Origin: Allobranchiibius sp. CTAmp26
GTDB lineage: Bacteria; Actinomycetota; Actinomycetes; Actinomycetales; Dermatophilaceae
DNA length: 64,000 nucleotides
Direction: 5' to 3'
Assembly: GCF_017565405.1 (NCBI RefSeq)
Contig: NZ_JAGEKR010000002.1
Location: 25,025 to 89,024 of the forward strand
The notes beneath the pieces are model-generated. The model saw only the letters and a program-made list of their open reading frames with translations, was not told the DNA's origin and ran no database searches. Made by a program: the position numbers and the translations under genes. Shown piece by piece: positions 8,292 to 18,748 of the stretch (positions are counted from its first letter, which is position 1; every line of letters starts with the position of its first letter).

Positions 8292-9224
8292 TCAGGGCCG
8301 GTTGCGCTCCACCGACACGACCCGGGCCGCGTCGCCCACGTCGACCATCTGACAGATGAGAGCCTCACCCTTCTCCAGCCCGTCGCGGGCCCGTTCGAGC
8401 AGCGCGGTGCAGGCCGCACCGGGGGTCGCCTGCTCGGCCAGCCGTCGGAGCAGGGCCGGAAGGACCGGCCGGTGGGTGCACAGCGCGGTGAACTCGCCGC
8501 GGTCCAGCGCACGTTCCACGTGCCGCACGGCGCGCTCCGGTTCGGTGGCGAAGACCTCCTCGGAGAGCCCGCGCTTCTCCCGGAGCTGCAGGTGCTGCGC
8601 GCGGGCGTACGGCGCGACGGTCGCCACGCACCGGGCCGACGGGGAGGTCACCAGGCGGCGCACGCCGTACGCGCCGAGCGCCGCCGTCAGGGAATCGGCA
8701 CGCTTCCTGCCCGCCTGGCTGAGGGGGCGATCCGTGTCGGAGTCGTTCCATGAGGACCGTGACACCGCGTCGCTGTGCCGGACGAGCACCAGTGCCCAGG
8801 TCCGCAGGGCGCCGCGTCGGTCCGCGTCGAGCAGCGCCTGCAACTGCAGGGAGTCCCGCGCGTAGGTCAGCCGCGCCCGCGCCTGGGGCGGGGTGAGCCA
8901 CTCGATCTGGTCGATCTCGTTCTCCAGGTCTCCCGACCCTCCGACGACCTGGGCCGCCCAGTAGCGCACCTCCTTGAGACTGCCGTCACGCAGGCCGTAG
9001 ACGGCGCGGGGAAGGGGCACGCCGAGGCGCGGTTGCAGCCCCGTCTCCTCCAGGACCTCCCGGGCGGCCGCGCCGGCCCAGCACTCACCGGGGTCGAGCT
9101 TGCCCTTGGGCCAGGACCAGTCGTCGTACCGCGGTCGGTGCACCAAGGCGACCTGGAGCACCCCACTCTTGCGACGCCATACGAGCGCACCCGCAGCTGG
9201 TTGCCCACCGCCCGGGGCGGTCAC
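8292..9224 (-). CDS. mutT1: MutT1-type Nudix hydrolase fused to a histidine phosphatase domain
   Basis: A 310-residue two-domain protein. The Nudix domain carries the complete Nudix box at residues 41-63 ([20 protein letters not shown], then TGL). The C-terminal half is a SixA/phosphoglycerate-mutase-type phosphatase with the RH motif in LVLVRHSDA near residue 150 and a second catalytic His in ALCTHRPVL. Mycobacterial MutT1 of this design cleans 8-oxo-dGTP and hydrolyses diadenosine polyphosphates. The GTG start at 9224 overlaps the ppk stop (GTGA), which overrides longer start options. The ppk-mutT1 pairing is known from mycobacteria. Confidence 0.9.
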   Translation of the reverse strand: MTAPGGGQPAAGALVWRRKSGVLQVALVHRPRYDDWSWPKGKLDPGECWAGAAAREVLEETGLQPRLGVPLPRAVYGLRDGSLKEVRYWAAQVVGGSGDLENEIDQIEWLTPPQARARLTYARDSLQLQALLDADRRGALRTWALVLVRHSDAVSRSSWNDSDTDRPLSQAGRKRADSLTAALGAYGVRRLVTSPSARCVATVAPYARAQHLQLREKRGLSEEVFATEPERAVRHVERALDRGEFTALCTHRPVLPALLRRLAEQATPGAACTALLERARDGLEKGEALICQMVDVGDAARVVSVERNRP

Positions 9225-11533
9225 CGACGCCGCGCCTTCTTGCGGCGCTTGGCGTAGGTATCGATCAGGTGCTGCTGCAGGTCGCTCAGGGGCACCCCGT
9301 GCTCGTCGAGGTTGTGACGCTCCCACCGGCCGTCTCCGTGCAACGCCCACGACGAGGTCTCGTCCGAGACACCGAGGTCGAGCAGGTTGCCGAGGGTCGC
9401 GACATGGCGCGGTGCGGTGATGCGCACCAACGCCTCGACGCGCCGGTCCAGGTTGCGGTGCATCATGTCGGCGCTGCCGATGAAGATGACGTCGTCCTCG
9501 CCCTCGACCTGGAAGCGGAAGACGCGGGAGTGCTCCAGGAAGCGCCCGAGCACCGAGCGCACCTTGATGTTCTCCGACAGGCCCTCGATGCCCGGTCGCA
9601 GGGCGCAGATGCCGCGGACCCAGATGTCGACCTTGGCGCCCGCCTGGGACGCGCGGTAGCAGGCGTCGATGATCTGCTCGTCGACGAGGGAGTTGACCTT
9701 GATCTGGATGCGGGCGTCCTTACCCCCGCGCGCGGCCTCGGCGACCTTGCTCATCCGCTCGACCAGGCCGGTGCGCACCGAACGCGGTGCGACCAGCAGC
9801 CGGCGGAACTTGGCGCGCGGCGCCATCCCGGAGAGCTGGTTGAACAACCGGGACAGGTCCTCCCCGACCTCGGGATCGCAGGTGAGGATCCCCAGGTCCT
9901 CGTAGAGCCGCGCCGTCTTCGGGTTGTAGTTGCCGGTGCCGACGTGGCAGTAGCGCCGCATCGACTCACCCTCCTGGCGTACGACGAGGCACAGCTTGGC
10001 GTGCGTCTTCAGCCCGACCATCCCGTAGACCACGTGCACGCCCGCGCGCTCCAGCTTGCGGGCCCAGGTGATGTTGTTCTCCTCGTCGAAGCGTGCCTTG
10101 AGCTCCACCACGGCCAGCACCTGCTTGCCGGTCTCGGCAGCCTCGATCAGGGCGTCGATGATGGGGGAGTCGCCGGACGTGCGGTAGAGGGTCTGCTTGA
10201 TCGCGAGCACGTGGGGATCGGCCGCGGCCTGCTCGATGAACGCCTGCACGGAGGTCGAGAACGAGTCGTAGGGGTGGTGCAGCAGGATGTCGCCGCCGCG
10301 CATCGCCTCCAGGACGTCGGACTGGGTGGACCGCTCGATCGGTGCCAGATCCGGGTGGACCATCGCCACGAACGCGGGCCAGCGCAGCTCGGACCGGTCC
10401 AGGTCGGCGACCGCGTTCAGTCCGCGCAGGTCCAGCGGTTCGGGCAACCGGTAGACCTCGCGCTCGTGCACGCCGAGTTCGCGGACGAGCAGGTCCATCA
10501 CGTGGTCGTCCATGTCGTCGGCGACCTCGAGGCGGATCGGGGGCCCGAACCGGCGGCGGGTGAGCTCTCGTTCCAGCGCGGTCAGCAGACTCTCGGCGTC
10601 GTCCTCCTCGACCTCGAGGTCCTCGTTGCGCGTGACCCGGAAGGTGAAGTGCTCGCGCACCTCCATCCCCGGGAAGAGCGCCCCCAGGTGCTCGGCGATG
10701 ACGTCCTCGATGGCCACGAACCGGGTGTTGAAGAGGGGATCCTCCCCCTCGTCGGGCTCGAGTTCGATCAACCGCGGCAGCAGCGGCGGCACCTTCACGC
10801 GGGCGAAGTGCTCGCGCTCGGTCTTGGGGTTGATCAGGATCACCGCGAGGTTGAGCGACAGTCCGGAGATGTAGGGGAACGGGTGCGCCGGGTCGACGGC
10901 CAGCGGCGTCAGCACCGGGTAGATCCGCGACTGGAACAGGTCGCCGAGGTGGGTGCGGTCGGCGTCGGTGAGCTCCGCGGGCCGCAGGATCCGGATGCCC
11001 TCGTCCTGCACGGCCGGCCGGATCTGCTTCTGGAACAGCTGGGCGTGCACGTGCATCAGCTTGTGCGCGGCGTGCGAGATCTCGTCGAGCACCTCGCGGG
11101 GCTCCAGGCCGGAGGCGGAGCGTACGGCGAGGCCGGTGGCGATGCGGCGTTTGAGGCCGGCCACCCGCACCATGAAGAACTCGTCGAGGTTGCTGGCGAA
11201 GATCGCGAGGTACCGGGTCCGCTCGAGCAGGGGCACGGCCGGGTCGGCCGCGAGTTGCAGGACGCGTTCGTTGAACTGCATCCAAGAGATCTCCCGGTCC
11301 AGGAACCGGTCGTCGGGCAGCTCCTCGTCCTGGGGGTCGAACTTCAGCTCGGGCGCGACGCGTACGAAGCGACCGTTCGCACCGCGCGCGCGGGCATGAG
11401 CGCCCGCCGAACGCCGCGCCAGACGCACCAGATTCGCGTCGCTGGACGTCGAATGGTCGATGTCCTCCGTCCGGTCGTTCTCGGCGGTCTTCTCGTCGAT
11501 GCGGTGGGACGTGGCTCCGGACTGGGATTCCAT
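9221..11533 (-). CDS. ppk: Polyphosphate kinase 1
   Basis: A 770-residue enzyme that makes polyphosphate from ATP reversibly. The N-terminal domain begins at [17 protein letters not shown]; the catalytic half has [14 protein letters not shown], the phosphorylated-His region [13 protein letters not shown], the second conserved His in [11 protein letters not shown], and [10 protein letters not shown]. The ATG at 11533 is chosen over one 36 bases upstream because GGGAGG sits about 8 bases before it. About 70 low-complexity residues precede the conserved start. It is coupled to mutT1. With pst and phoU it links phosphate import to storage. Confidence 0.97.
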   Translation of the reverse strand: MESQSGATSHRIDEKTAENDRTEDIDHSTSSDANLVRLARRSAGAHARARGANGRFVRVAPELKFDPQDEELPDDRFLDREISWMQFNERVLQLAADPAVPLLERTRYLAIFASNLDEFFMVRVAGLKRRIATGLAVRSASGLEPREVLDEISHAAHKLMHVHAQLFQKQIRPAVQDEGIRILRPAELTDADRTHLGDLFQSRIYPVLTPLAVDPAHPFPYISGLSLNLAVILINPKTEREHFARVKVPPLLPRLIELEPDEGEDPLFNTRFVAIEDVIAEHLGALFPGMEVREHFTFRVTRNEDLEVEEDDAESLLTALERELTRRRFGPPIRLEVADDMDDHVMDLLVRELGVHEREVYRLPEPLDLRGLNAVADLDRSELRWPAFVAMVHPDLAPIERSTQSDVLEAMRGGDILLHHPYDSFSTSVQAFIEQAAADPHVLAIKQTLYRTSGDSPIIDALIEAAETGKQVLAVVELKARFDEENNITWARKLERAGVHVVYGMVGLKTHAKLCLVVRQEGESMRRYCHVGTGNYNPKTARLYEDLGILTCDPEVGEDLSRLFNQLSGMAPRAKFRRLLVAPRSVRTGLVERMSKVAEAARGGKDARIQIKVNSLVDEQIIDACYRASQAGAKVDIWVRGICALRPGIEGLSENIKVRSVLGRFLEHSRVFRFQVEGEDDVIFIGSADMMHRNLDRRVEALVRITAPRHVATLGNLLDLGVSDETSSWALHGDGRWERHNLDEHGVPLSDLQQHLIDTYAKRRKKARRR

Positions 11534-11583
11534 GGCGCGATCCTCCCACGGTCGGGAACGCCTGGACACCGGTCAATCCATGG

Positions 11584-12504
11584 CTACAGCGTGTACATCA
11601 CATCCGCGCTGGCCTTCTCGAACCCCCAGCCGCGGTAGGTCGCGATCGCGGGCGCGTTGTCGCCCTCGACGTACAGGTCGATGGTGCGCACACCTGCCGC
11701 CGCGAGATGCGCCAGACCGAGCGCCGTGACCGCGCGGCCGAGGCCGAGACCCTGGTACGCCGGGTCGACGGCGACGACGTACACCTCGCCCTCCGCGGCA
11801 CCGGGCGGCTCGATCTTGGTCCAGTGCGACGCCGCCAGAACGGGATCCTGGCCGCTGACGTCCTCGATGAGCAGCAGGCCGCGAGGGTCGAACCAGTCCT
11901 GTTGCATACGCTCCTGCAGGTCCGCCAGGGTCATCCGGCCCTGCTCGGGGTGGTGGGCGAACGCGCGTGCGTTGACCGCGAGCCACGCCTCGTCGTCCGC
12001 GCCCGGTACGAGGTGCCGGGACGCGAACCCCGTCGGCAGGGACGGCTCCGCGATCGCGGGCTCACCCAGCACGGGTCGGGCCATCATCCACAGCTCGCGC
12101 ACCACGCGCAGCCCGTGGCTGGTGGCCAGGGACCGGGCGGCCGGCAGGTCGCCGTGCGCCCAGACCCGGGCGCCCGGACTGTGTTCGTTGACGACCAGAT
12201 CCAGCAGGCTGGCGCCGTAACCGTGGCGCCGGTGCGCGGGGTGGACGACCAACTCGTACGACGTGCGACTCGCGTCGGAAATCGCGATCGCGATCAGTTC
12301 ACCGTCGACGTCGTGCCACACCATCGCGGGCTCGCCCTCGTCTGTGCCCTCTGTGCCCCGTGCACTCGTCGTGTCATCGGAGGCCTGCCCGCGCCGGGCG
12401 GTCAGCAAGGTCTGCTCGGACAGGGGGGCCACGCCGTCGGCGTCCTCGGCGGCGCGTGCGAGATCGGGCAGCTGGGCACGGACCTGCTCGGCGGTGAGCG
12501 TCAT
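11584..12504 (-). CDS. mshD: Mycothiol synthase (acetyltransferase)
   Basis: A 306-residue protein with two tandem GNAT domains, which acetylates the Cys amine of Cys-GlcN-Ins in the last step of mycothiol synthesis. The N-terminal domain has ELVVHPAHRRHGYGASLLD; the C-terminal active domain has GEVYVVAVDPAYQGLGLGRA, the acetyl-CoA binding motif, and ends YLYVEGDN-type sequence (IDLYVEGDNAPAIATYRGWGF). The real start is the ATG at 12504; the open frame runs much further upstream without coding character. It is divergent from the WhiB-like gene and lies upstream of ppk. MshA is encoded at 36.4 kb. Confidence 0.92.
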   Translation of the reverse strand: MTLTAEQVRAQLPDLARAAEDADGVAPLSEQTLLTARRGQASDDTTSARGTEGTDEGEPAMVWHDVDGELIAIAISDASRTSYELVVHPAHRRHGYGASLLDLVVNEHSPGARVWAHGDLPAARSLATSHGLRVVRELWMMARPVLGEPAIAEPSLPTGFASRHLVPGADDEAWLAVNARAFAHHPEQGRMTLADLQERMQQDWFDPRGLLLIEDVSGQDPVLAASHWTKIEPPGAAEGEVYVVAVDPAYQGLGLGRAVTALGLAHLAAAGVRTIDLYVEGDNAPAIATYRGWGFEKASADVMYTL

Positions 12505-12681
12505 ACCGGCGATTCCACCAGACGCCCGTCCGTTCGTCGACGGCGGTGCGCGATCGGATCGGACACCGCCAGGGGCCTGTGCGAGTCGATCGGTGAGTGA
12601 TTCACGTGTGCGCTCGATGGGTATCCCGCACGAGACGTCCCAGGTCGACCTGGGCGAACTCGGTGAGAGGGAGACAGGCGC

Positions 12682-12945
12682 ATGAAATGGATCCCACCGA
12701 AGGACGCAAGCGACAGCCAGCGCCGTCTGCACGACGCCCTCCGCGTCGTGCGCTCGGCCGATGGACATGTCCCGTGTGAGACCGATCCGTCCCTGTGGAC
12801 GAGTAACAACGTCGACGACCGGGAGGCAGCAGCACATCGGTGCCGATCCTGCGTCGTGCAGGTCGAGTGCTCCGAGGCCAGCGGCAGCGAGCGGATCGGC
12901 GTATGGGGTTCCCGGATCCGATCCGCCGGATCGAGGGAGTGGTAG
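12682..12945 (+). CDS. WhiB-family iron-sulfur regulator, divergent member
   Basis: An 87-residue protein with the WhiB cysteine pattern: Cys32, then Cys54-X2-Cys57-X5-Cys63, which should hold a [4Fe-4S] cluster. A DPSLW motif follows the first Cys as in WhiB proteins, and the turn that is normally GVWGG reads GVWGS here. The basic C-terminal tail that contacts DNA is short (SRIRSAGSREW). The ATG follows an AGAGGGAGA stretch. It is divergent from mshD. WhiB proteins act with the main sigma factor in redox and development control; the targets here are unknown. Confidence 0.8.
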   Translation: MKWIPPKDASDSQRRLHDALRVVRSADGHVPCETDPSLWTSNNVDDREAAAHRCRSCVVQVECSEASGSERIGVWGSRIRSAGSREW

Positions 12946-13042
12946 ATCCCCCACCTCGGTACTGGAACGGCCGGCCCACGGGTCGACAACAGCAGCTCAG
13001 CCCGTCCGCGACCTGTCGTGGACGCCTTCAAGCAAAGGACGC

Positions 13043-14179
<1,137 letters not shown>

Positions 14180-14187
14180 ACGGCGAC

Positions 14188-14220
14188 GCCGGCCGGACAC
14201 CCGCGGGGTGTCCGGCCGGC
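14188..14220. terminator. Two-way terminator between convergent genes
   Basis: A perfect 15-bp stem (14188-14202 with 14206-14220) around the loop GCG, extendable by two pairs. It lies between the stop of fdhA and the stop of the convergent flavodoxin-family gene, so it can end both transcripts. No long T-run follows, as is common in this high-GC genome. Confidence 0.85.
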
Positions 14221-14245
14221 GTTCGTTCGGTACGCCGGAGCGCGC

Positions 14246-14857
14246 TCAGTCGGTCGCCGGGTACCCCTGCGTCTTGAGCAGTCTCGCCAGGTGCACCGCG
14301 TTGGCCCCGGCGACCTTGGTGGTGGCCGCCGTCGTCTCCGGGACGCTGTCGAGGTCCTTGTAGTCGGTGCTGTGCATGGCCTCGCCGTTCCAGTAGCTCA
14401 CGCCTTGGGCCGGGATCGTGAACCCGACGTCGTTCAGGCACTGGTAGATGATGCCGCTGATGTGGTGAGCGCCGTCCTCGTTGCCCACCACGACCGCCAC
14501 GCCGACCTTCCCGAAGGTCTGTGGGCGACCGTGATCGTCGGTCTCGGACAGTTCCGCGTCCAGGCGCTCCAGCACGCGCTGACAGACACTGCTGGGCTGA
14601 CCCATCCAGGTCGGCGTGGCCAGGACCAGGATGTCGGCGTCGATCACCTGTCGGCGGATCGTCGGCCACGCGTCGCCTTCACCCATGTCGAGTTCGACCC
14701 CGGGCCGCACGTCGTGGTCGACGACCCTGACGACACTGCTCGCGACACCGGGCATCGCCTCGAGCACCTGACGCGCGAGCAGTTCACTGCTCGATGCGGT
14801 CGGGCTCGAGTTGAGCGTGCACACCAGCGCGACGGCACTGATCGTGGGATCTGCCAT
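14246..14857 (-). CDS. Flavodoxin-family / NAD(P)H-dependent FMN reductase-like protein
   Basis: A 203-residue alpha/beta protein. The phosphate-binding loop for FMN is seen near the N-terminus (CTLNSSPTASSSELL), and the second flavin contact is ATPTWMGQPSS around residues 80-90. VVVGNEDGAHHISGIIYQCL is typical of NAD(P)H-dependent oxidoreductases of the flavodoxin-like group. The start is an ATG with GGAGGAG upstream. It runs in the same direction as the SDR gene, about 105 bases apart. The electron acceptor is unknown. Confidence 0.8.
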   Translation of the reverse strand: MADPTISAVALVCTLNSSPTASSSELLARQVLEAMPGVASSVVRVVDHDVRPGVELDMGEGDAWPTIRRQVIDADILVLATPTWMGQPSSVCQRVLERLDAELSETDDHGRPQTFGKVGVAVVVGNEDGAHHISGIIYQCLNDVGFTIPAQGVSYWNGEAMHSTDYKDLDSVPETTAATTKVAGANAVHLARLLKTQGYPATD

Positions 14858-14963
14858 GAGGTCTCCTCCGAATGGGAGCGGTCCCGCACGAGATGGCGGG
14901 ACGATCGCTCTCTTCGCAGGCTGTCACACGGTGGGCGTTCCGCGCAGGGGCTGCTCGACGGGG

Positions 14964-15629
14964 TCAGTCGGCGCTGATCTGCCGGCGGAACTCCTTGCGT
15001 TCGGAGTGCAGTTCCCACAGGTGCTGGGCGAGTACCTCAGGGCTCTTCTCCTTGTCGCCGGCGATGATCTGACCGCCGATGATCAGCTGGGAGACCTGGA
15101 TGCCCTCCTCACCGAGCACCTCGTTCAGCAGCTGCGCGTACGCCGCCTGTCCGGCGAACGCGACCGAGGTGCCCGTGACGTTGCGACCCGGGGTGACGGC
15201 CGATCCGCCGTTGACGAACAGGATCGTGCCGCGGTTCTTGCCGAGGAAGCGCATCCCGGGGACGACCTGGTGCACGGCGGCGACGGGTCCGTAGATCGAG
15301 AACTCGATCGGGCCGACGAGGTCGGCCGGGGTCGTCTCCAGCACCGGGCGCATGAAGTCCTTCTGCGGCAGAGGGCTGTACTGCAGGACCTCGATCGGGC
15401 CGAGGGTCTCGGTGACCTGCTCCAGTGCCGCCGCGATGGACGCCGGGTCGCGGACATCGGCCACGAAGCCAGCAGCCTGCACGCCGTCGTCCTGTAGCTC
15501 GGCCGCCAGGGCGTCTACTCGTCCGCGGTGCCGCGAGATCAGGCCGACCGCGAACCCTTCCTCGCCGAACCGGCGAGCGACGGCGGCGCCCAGGCCCTTG
15601 CCTGCTCCGATGATCGCGATCGTGGTCAT
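14964..15629 (-). CDS. Short-chain dehydrogenase/reductase, atypical
   Basis: A 221-residue SDR-type Rossmann protein. The nucleotide loop is IIGAGKGLGAAVARRFG at residues 4-20, followed by VADVRDPAS for adenine contacts. The usual SDR active site Tyr-X3-Lys is not obvious: the expected region reads VAFAGQAAYAQLLNEVLG, so a Tyr is present but the Lys is missing, and catalysis may be lost or altered. The ATG at 15629 has CAGGAG nearby; the frame upstream is not coding. It may be cotranscribed with the flavodoxin-family gene. Confidence 0.78.
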   Translation of the reverse strand: MTTIAIIGAGKGLGAAVARRFGEEGFAVGLISRHRGRVDALAAELQDDGVQAAGFVADVRDPASIAAALEQVTETLGPIEVLQYSPLPQKDFMRPVLETTPADLVGPIEFSIYGPVAAVHQVVPGMRFLGKNRGTILFVNGGSAVTPGRNVTGTSVAFAGQAAYAQLLNEVLGEEGIQVSQLIIGGQIIAGDKEKSPEVLAQHLWELHSERKEFRRQISAD

Positions 15630-15757
15630 GTCAGCTCCTGTCGGAAGATCTGTACGGAGTGCGGCGCCGCCGATGGCTGTCACTTGATCGTGCTGCGGCA
15701 GCGGATCGATCAACGCGCCGGTTTGGTCCCGACTCGAACTCGTGGGACGTCGCCAGG

Positions 15758-16753
15758 CTACTGAGCCGCAGTGTGCGACCTGCTGCCGGCCGGGTCGCCT
15801 GCCGCGATCGAGCGGTGCACCCCTCTGACCTGCGGAGGGTGCGCGTGGGCGAGCTGAGCGTGAGCGCGTTCGAAGGCGCCCTCGGCCGTGTGGGCGGCGA
15901 CGGCCGCCGCGCCGGCCGGGACGATGACCAGCAAGGCGCCGAGCACCGCGGCGGGCAGGCGGGTACGGCGTCGCGGCTGCAGCAGCACCCGCACCCGGTA
16001 GGCCACGGCGTCCTCGGCAGAGGCGAGCCGGGTGGTCGTCGCCTCCGCCGAGGTGACGCTGGTGGCCGCGGCGACGATGGCACCGGCGACGACGCGCCGG
16101 TCACCGGTCTGATCGGCGGCCATCTCGTCGGCCCACCGTTCCGTCGAGAGGCGCACCGCCCGCCGCACCGGGCGCAGGATCGGGTTGGCCGCCGTCGCGA
16201 CCTCCACCAGCTGAAGGTAGACGTGATGCCGGGCGACGAGGTGCGCCTGCTCGTGGGCGATCAGCGCCCGCCGGTGCCCCGGGCCGAGGGCCGCCAGCAC
16301 CGGTGCGCCCACCACGACCCGTCCCGGAAATCCGGCCAGCGCGTGGGGTGATTCGGCGTCATCGGTGATGACCAGCCCGGCGACGTTCGGCATCTGCCGG
16401 CACGCAGCCGCCGAGCGCCACAGCGAACGGCCCTGGCCGACGAACGTCGTGAGCGACCGGATGAGCAGGACCGACACGACAGCGCCGGCCAGGAGGCCCG
16501 CCCAGGGTGCCGGGTTCGAACCGTGCAGCTGGCGCACGCTCCAGCCGCCGGCGGCAGCGATGAACGGAATGCCCGCGACCGTCTCGAAGCCCAGGATGCA
16601 GGCGATGAACCCGGCGCAGGCACTCACCGCGAGGGCGCCGGCGGTGAGCAGCATCGTCGCCGACGCCGGCCTCATCGAGCGCACCAGGACGGGTGCGGCC
16701 ACGGCCAGGGCGATGCCCGCTCCGAGGCAGGCGATCAGTGCGCTGACGGTCAC
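15758..16753 (-). CDS. M56-family membrane metalloprotease (BlaR1-like)
   Basis: A 331-residue integral membrane protein with about four transmembrane helices and a zinc protease motif HEQAH (in ALIAHEQAHLVARHH), followed by the third-ligand Glu region STERWADEMAAD. It lacks the extracellular penicillin-sensing domain of full BlaR1, as do most actinobacterial M56 proteins. Its GTG start overlaps the stop of the BlaI-type repressor (GTGA), so the two form a sensor-protease/repressor unit in which the protease probably relieves repression. No beta-lactamase gene is adjacent. Confidence 0.87.
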   Translation of the reverse strand: MTVSALIACLGAGIALAVAAPVLVRSMRPASATMLLTAGALAVSACAGFIACILGFETVAGIPFIAAAGGWSVRQLHGSNPAPWAGLLAGAVVSVLLIRSLTTFVGQGRSLWRSAAACRQMPNVAGLVITDDAESPHALAGFPGRVVVGAPVLAALGPGHRRALIAHEQAHLVARHHVYLQLVEVATAANPILRPVRRAVRLSTERWADEMAADQTGDRRVVAGAIVAAATSVTSAEATTTRLASAEDAVAYRVRVLLQPRRRTRLPAAVLGALLVIVPAGAAAVAAHTAEGAFERAHAQLAHAHPPQVRGVHRSIAAGDPAGSRSHTAAQ

Positions 16754-17148
16754 GGCTGCCCGCCCGGCTCGTCGGCCTGCGGAGCCCCGGTGGCTTCGGT
16801 CAGGAGCTGGGCGAGGAGGCGCGCGTCGTCGGCGCTCAGGTCACCGATGAATCGGGACATCACCGCCGACCGGTCCTCATGCGAGTCCATCAGGCGCCGC
16901 ATCTGGTGTGCTGCCAGTGCCGCGCCCATGGTGGCGGTCGACTCGACCAGGCCGTACCGGTAGGTGCGTCCCGCCGGAGCGCGGCGCAGCACGCCCTTGT
17001 CGCACAGCCGGGCCAGCGTCGTCATCACGGTCGTGTAGGCCAGCGGGCGGGCGAGTGCCGCGTGGATCTGGGGGGTCGTCAACTCCTCGCCCGCGGCGGC
17101 GATGGCCGCGACGACCTCCCGTTCCAGTGCACCCGGCTGGCGCCGCAT
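16750..17148 (-). CDS. BlaI/MecI-family transcriptional repressor
   Basis: A 132-residue winged-helix repressor. The DNA-binding region is TTPQIHAALARPLAYTTVMTTLARLCDKGVL (about 24-54), matching the BlaI pattern around AYTTVMT, and the C-terminal helix (FIGDLSADDARLLAQLL) mediates dimerisation. It is translationally coupled to the M56 protease. A palindromic operator lies 8 bases upstream of its ATG, so it probably represses itself. Targets elsewhere in mycobacteria include beta-lactamase and respiratory genes; here they are unknown. Confidence 0.9.
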   Translation of the reverse strand: MRRQPGALEREVVAAIAAAGEELTTPQIHAALARPLAYTTVMTTLARLCDKGVLRRAPAGRTYRYGLVESTATMGAALAAHQMRRLMDSHEDRSAVMSRFIGDLSADDARLLAQLLTEATGAPQADEPGGQP

Positions 17149-17155
17149 TCCGACC

Positions 17156-17174
17156 TACTATTCATCGAGTAGTA
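17156..17174. promoter_or_regulatory. BlaI-type operator
   Basis: TACTATTCATCGAGTAGTA is an inverted repeat (TACTA ... TAGTA) resembling the TACTACA/TGTAGTA operators bound by BlaI in mycobacteria. It sits directly before the blaI-like ATG and about 90 bases before the divergent PAP2 phosphatase gene, so both may be controlled. A further TACTATT follows at 17173-17179. Confidence 0.7.
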
Positions 17175-17264
17175 CTATTCGCATTCTGCAACAACCACAC
17201 GATGCGGTATCGGCAGGCACGATGCAATCTCGGGCCGCACCATGATCGAAGGAATCACCCACCG

Positions 17265-17921
17265 ATGGCTCTGGACACCGGCAGCAACTTGGATCTCTTC
17301 CTGTGGGTCAACCGGATCGCTCAGCGGACACCCTGGCTGCACGGATCGATCGAGGCGTTCGCGAAGTACGGCGTCCTGCTCTTCGCGGTCCTGTTGTTGA
17401 TCGGTCTGTGGGCGGCCAGATCCGCCGACGACGCGCGACTGGCCAAGGCAGGGTGGGCGTGCGTGGCCACCCTGCTCGCCGTCGCGGTCAACCAGCCGAT
17501 CGTGCACCTGGTCCACGAAGCGCGCCCGTACGCGACCCATCCCCACATCCTGGTCCTGGCCTCGCGCAGCACCGATCCGGGCTTCCCGTCCGACCACGCC
17601 ACGATGGCCGGTGCGGCCGCCGTCGGGATCCTGCTCGCGAGCCGCAAGCTCGGCCTGTTCGCGCTCCTCGCGGCGCTCGTGCTGGCGGCCAGCCGGGTAT
17701 ACATCGGTGCGCACTATCCCCTCGACGTCCTCGCTGGTCTGATCCTGGGCGCTGCCGTGGCAGTCCTCGGGTGGATCCTCGTGCGCCGCATCCTGGTTGC
17801 GACAGTGCACCGGATCCGCGTCCTGCCGGGACTGCGCAACGTCTTCGGCCCGCGCGTCCAGGCCGGTACGACGCCCGCCACCGATCCGAGAGCGTCCGCG
17901 TCGCGCGCGTACCGGGCTTGA
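17265..17921 (+). CDS. PAP2-family membrane phosphatase
   Basis: A 218-residue membrane protein with about six helices and the three phosphatase motifs: HEARPYA, PSDHATMAG and SRVYIGAHYPLDVLAG. Such enzymes dephosphorylate lipid phosphates, often undecaprenyl pyrophosphate in cell-wall synthesis. The ATG at 17265 follows GAAGGA by 11 bases. It is divergent from the BlaI/M56 pair, and control by that operator would fit a cell-wall stress role; this is inference. The C-terminal tail is charged and probably cytoplasmic. Confidence 0.88.
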   Translation: MALDTGSNLDLFLWVNRIAQRTPWLHGSIEAFAKYGVLLFAVLLLIGLWAARSADDARLAKAGWACVATLLAVAVNQPIVHLVHEARPYATHPHILVLASRSTDPGFPSDHATMAGAAAVGILLASRKLGLFALLAALVLAASRVYIGAHYPLDVLAGLILGAAVAVLGWILVRRILVATVHRIRVLPGLRNVFGPRVQAGTTPATDPRASASRAYRA

Positions 17922-17979
17922 GAGCACCGGAGCAGCGGCACGATAGGAGTCGACCAGTCCGCATGAGTCGAGGAGCCCG

Positions 17980-18747
17980 ATGACCGGCACCGCACTGTTC
18001 CTCGCCGTCTTCCTGGCGTGTGCCGTGGAGGCGGTCGAGGCGTTGACGATCACGCTGGCGGCCGGGACGTCACGCGACCGGCGCTCGGCACTGACGGGAG
18101 TCGGTGCCGCGATCGCCGTCCTCGCGGTCCTGGTCGCGGTGCTCGGGCCCGCGGTCAGCGCAATCCCGTTGACCGCGCTCAGACTGCTGGTCGGAGGTCT
18201 ACTCCTGATCTTCGGGATCGGCTGGCTGAGGAAGGCGATCCTGCGCGCGAGCGGGCAGAAGGCCATGCGGGACGAGGACGCGGCCTACCAGCGCGCGGTC
18301 GCGGCGGCTCGTGCCGCCGACCCGGATCGACGGCCGCTGGTCGGTGACTGGTTCGCCTTCACCCTGGCGTTCAAGGGGGTCCTGCTCGAGGGGCTCGAGG
18401 TCGTCTTCATCGCGCTCACCTTCGGCAGCAACCAGCACGACGTCCCGTTGGCTGCAGTGGCCGCACTGGCCGCCGTACTCGTCGTGGCGGCAACGGGTTT
18501 CGCGGTGCGCGCACCTCTGGCACGGGTGCCTGAGAACGCGATGAAGCTGGTCGTCGGCGTGATGCTCGTGTCGTTCGGCACCTTCTGGGGGGCCGAGGGA
18601 GCCGGCGCGCGCTGGCCCGGCGGCGACGCCGCACTGCTCGTCATCGTTCCCCTCACGGCGGTCGTCACCTGGGCACACGTCCAGGCATTCCGTCGCTGGC
18701 AGCCCGGACCGGCGTCGCGCGACGCGGGCGCCACGGGGGCGGTCTGA
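17980..18747 (+). CDS. COG4280-type integral membrane protein
   Basis: A 255-residue protein with about seven hydrophobic segments. The first helix carries acidic residues in FLACAVEAVEALTITLAAG, and a matching acidic pattern recurs in FKGVLLEGLEVVFIALTFGS, suggesting an internal duplication with buried Glu residues, as in ion or metal transporters. I match it to the predicted membrane protein group COG4280 from these motifs. A cytoplasmic loop of about 35 residues separates the halves. GAGGAG precedes the ATG, and it is followed one base later by a small membrane gene. Confidence 0.7.
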   Translation: MTGTALFLAVFLACAVEAVEALTITLAAGTSRDRRSALTGVGAAIAVLAVLVAVLGPAVSAIPLTALRLLVGGLLLIFGIGWLRKAILRASGQKAMRDEDAAYQRAVAAARAADPDRRPLVGDWFAFTLAFKGVLLEGLEVVFIALTFGSNQHDVPLAAVAALAAVLVVAATGFAVRAPLARVPENAMKLVVGVMLVSFGTFWGAEGAGARWPGGDAALLVIVPLTAVVTWAHVQAFRRWQPGPASRDAGATGAV

Positions 18748-18748
18748 G

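Noticed and set aside
9269..11638. 789-residue plus-strand open frame
   Set aside because: It is the antisense shadow of ppk; it has no conserved motifs, while the minus strand encodes full polyphosphate kinase.
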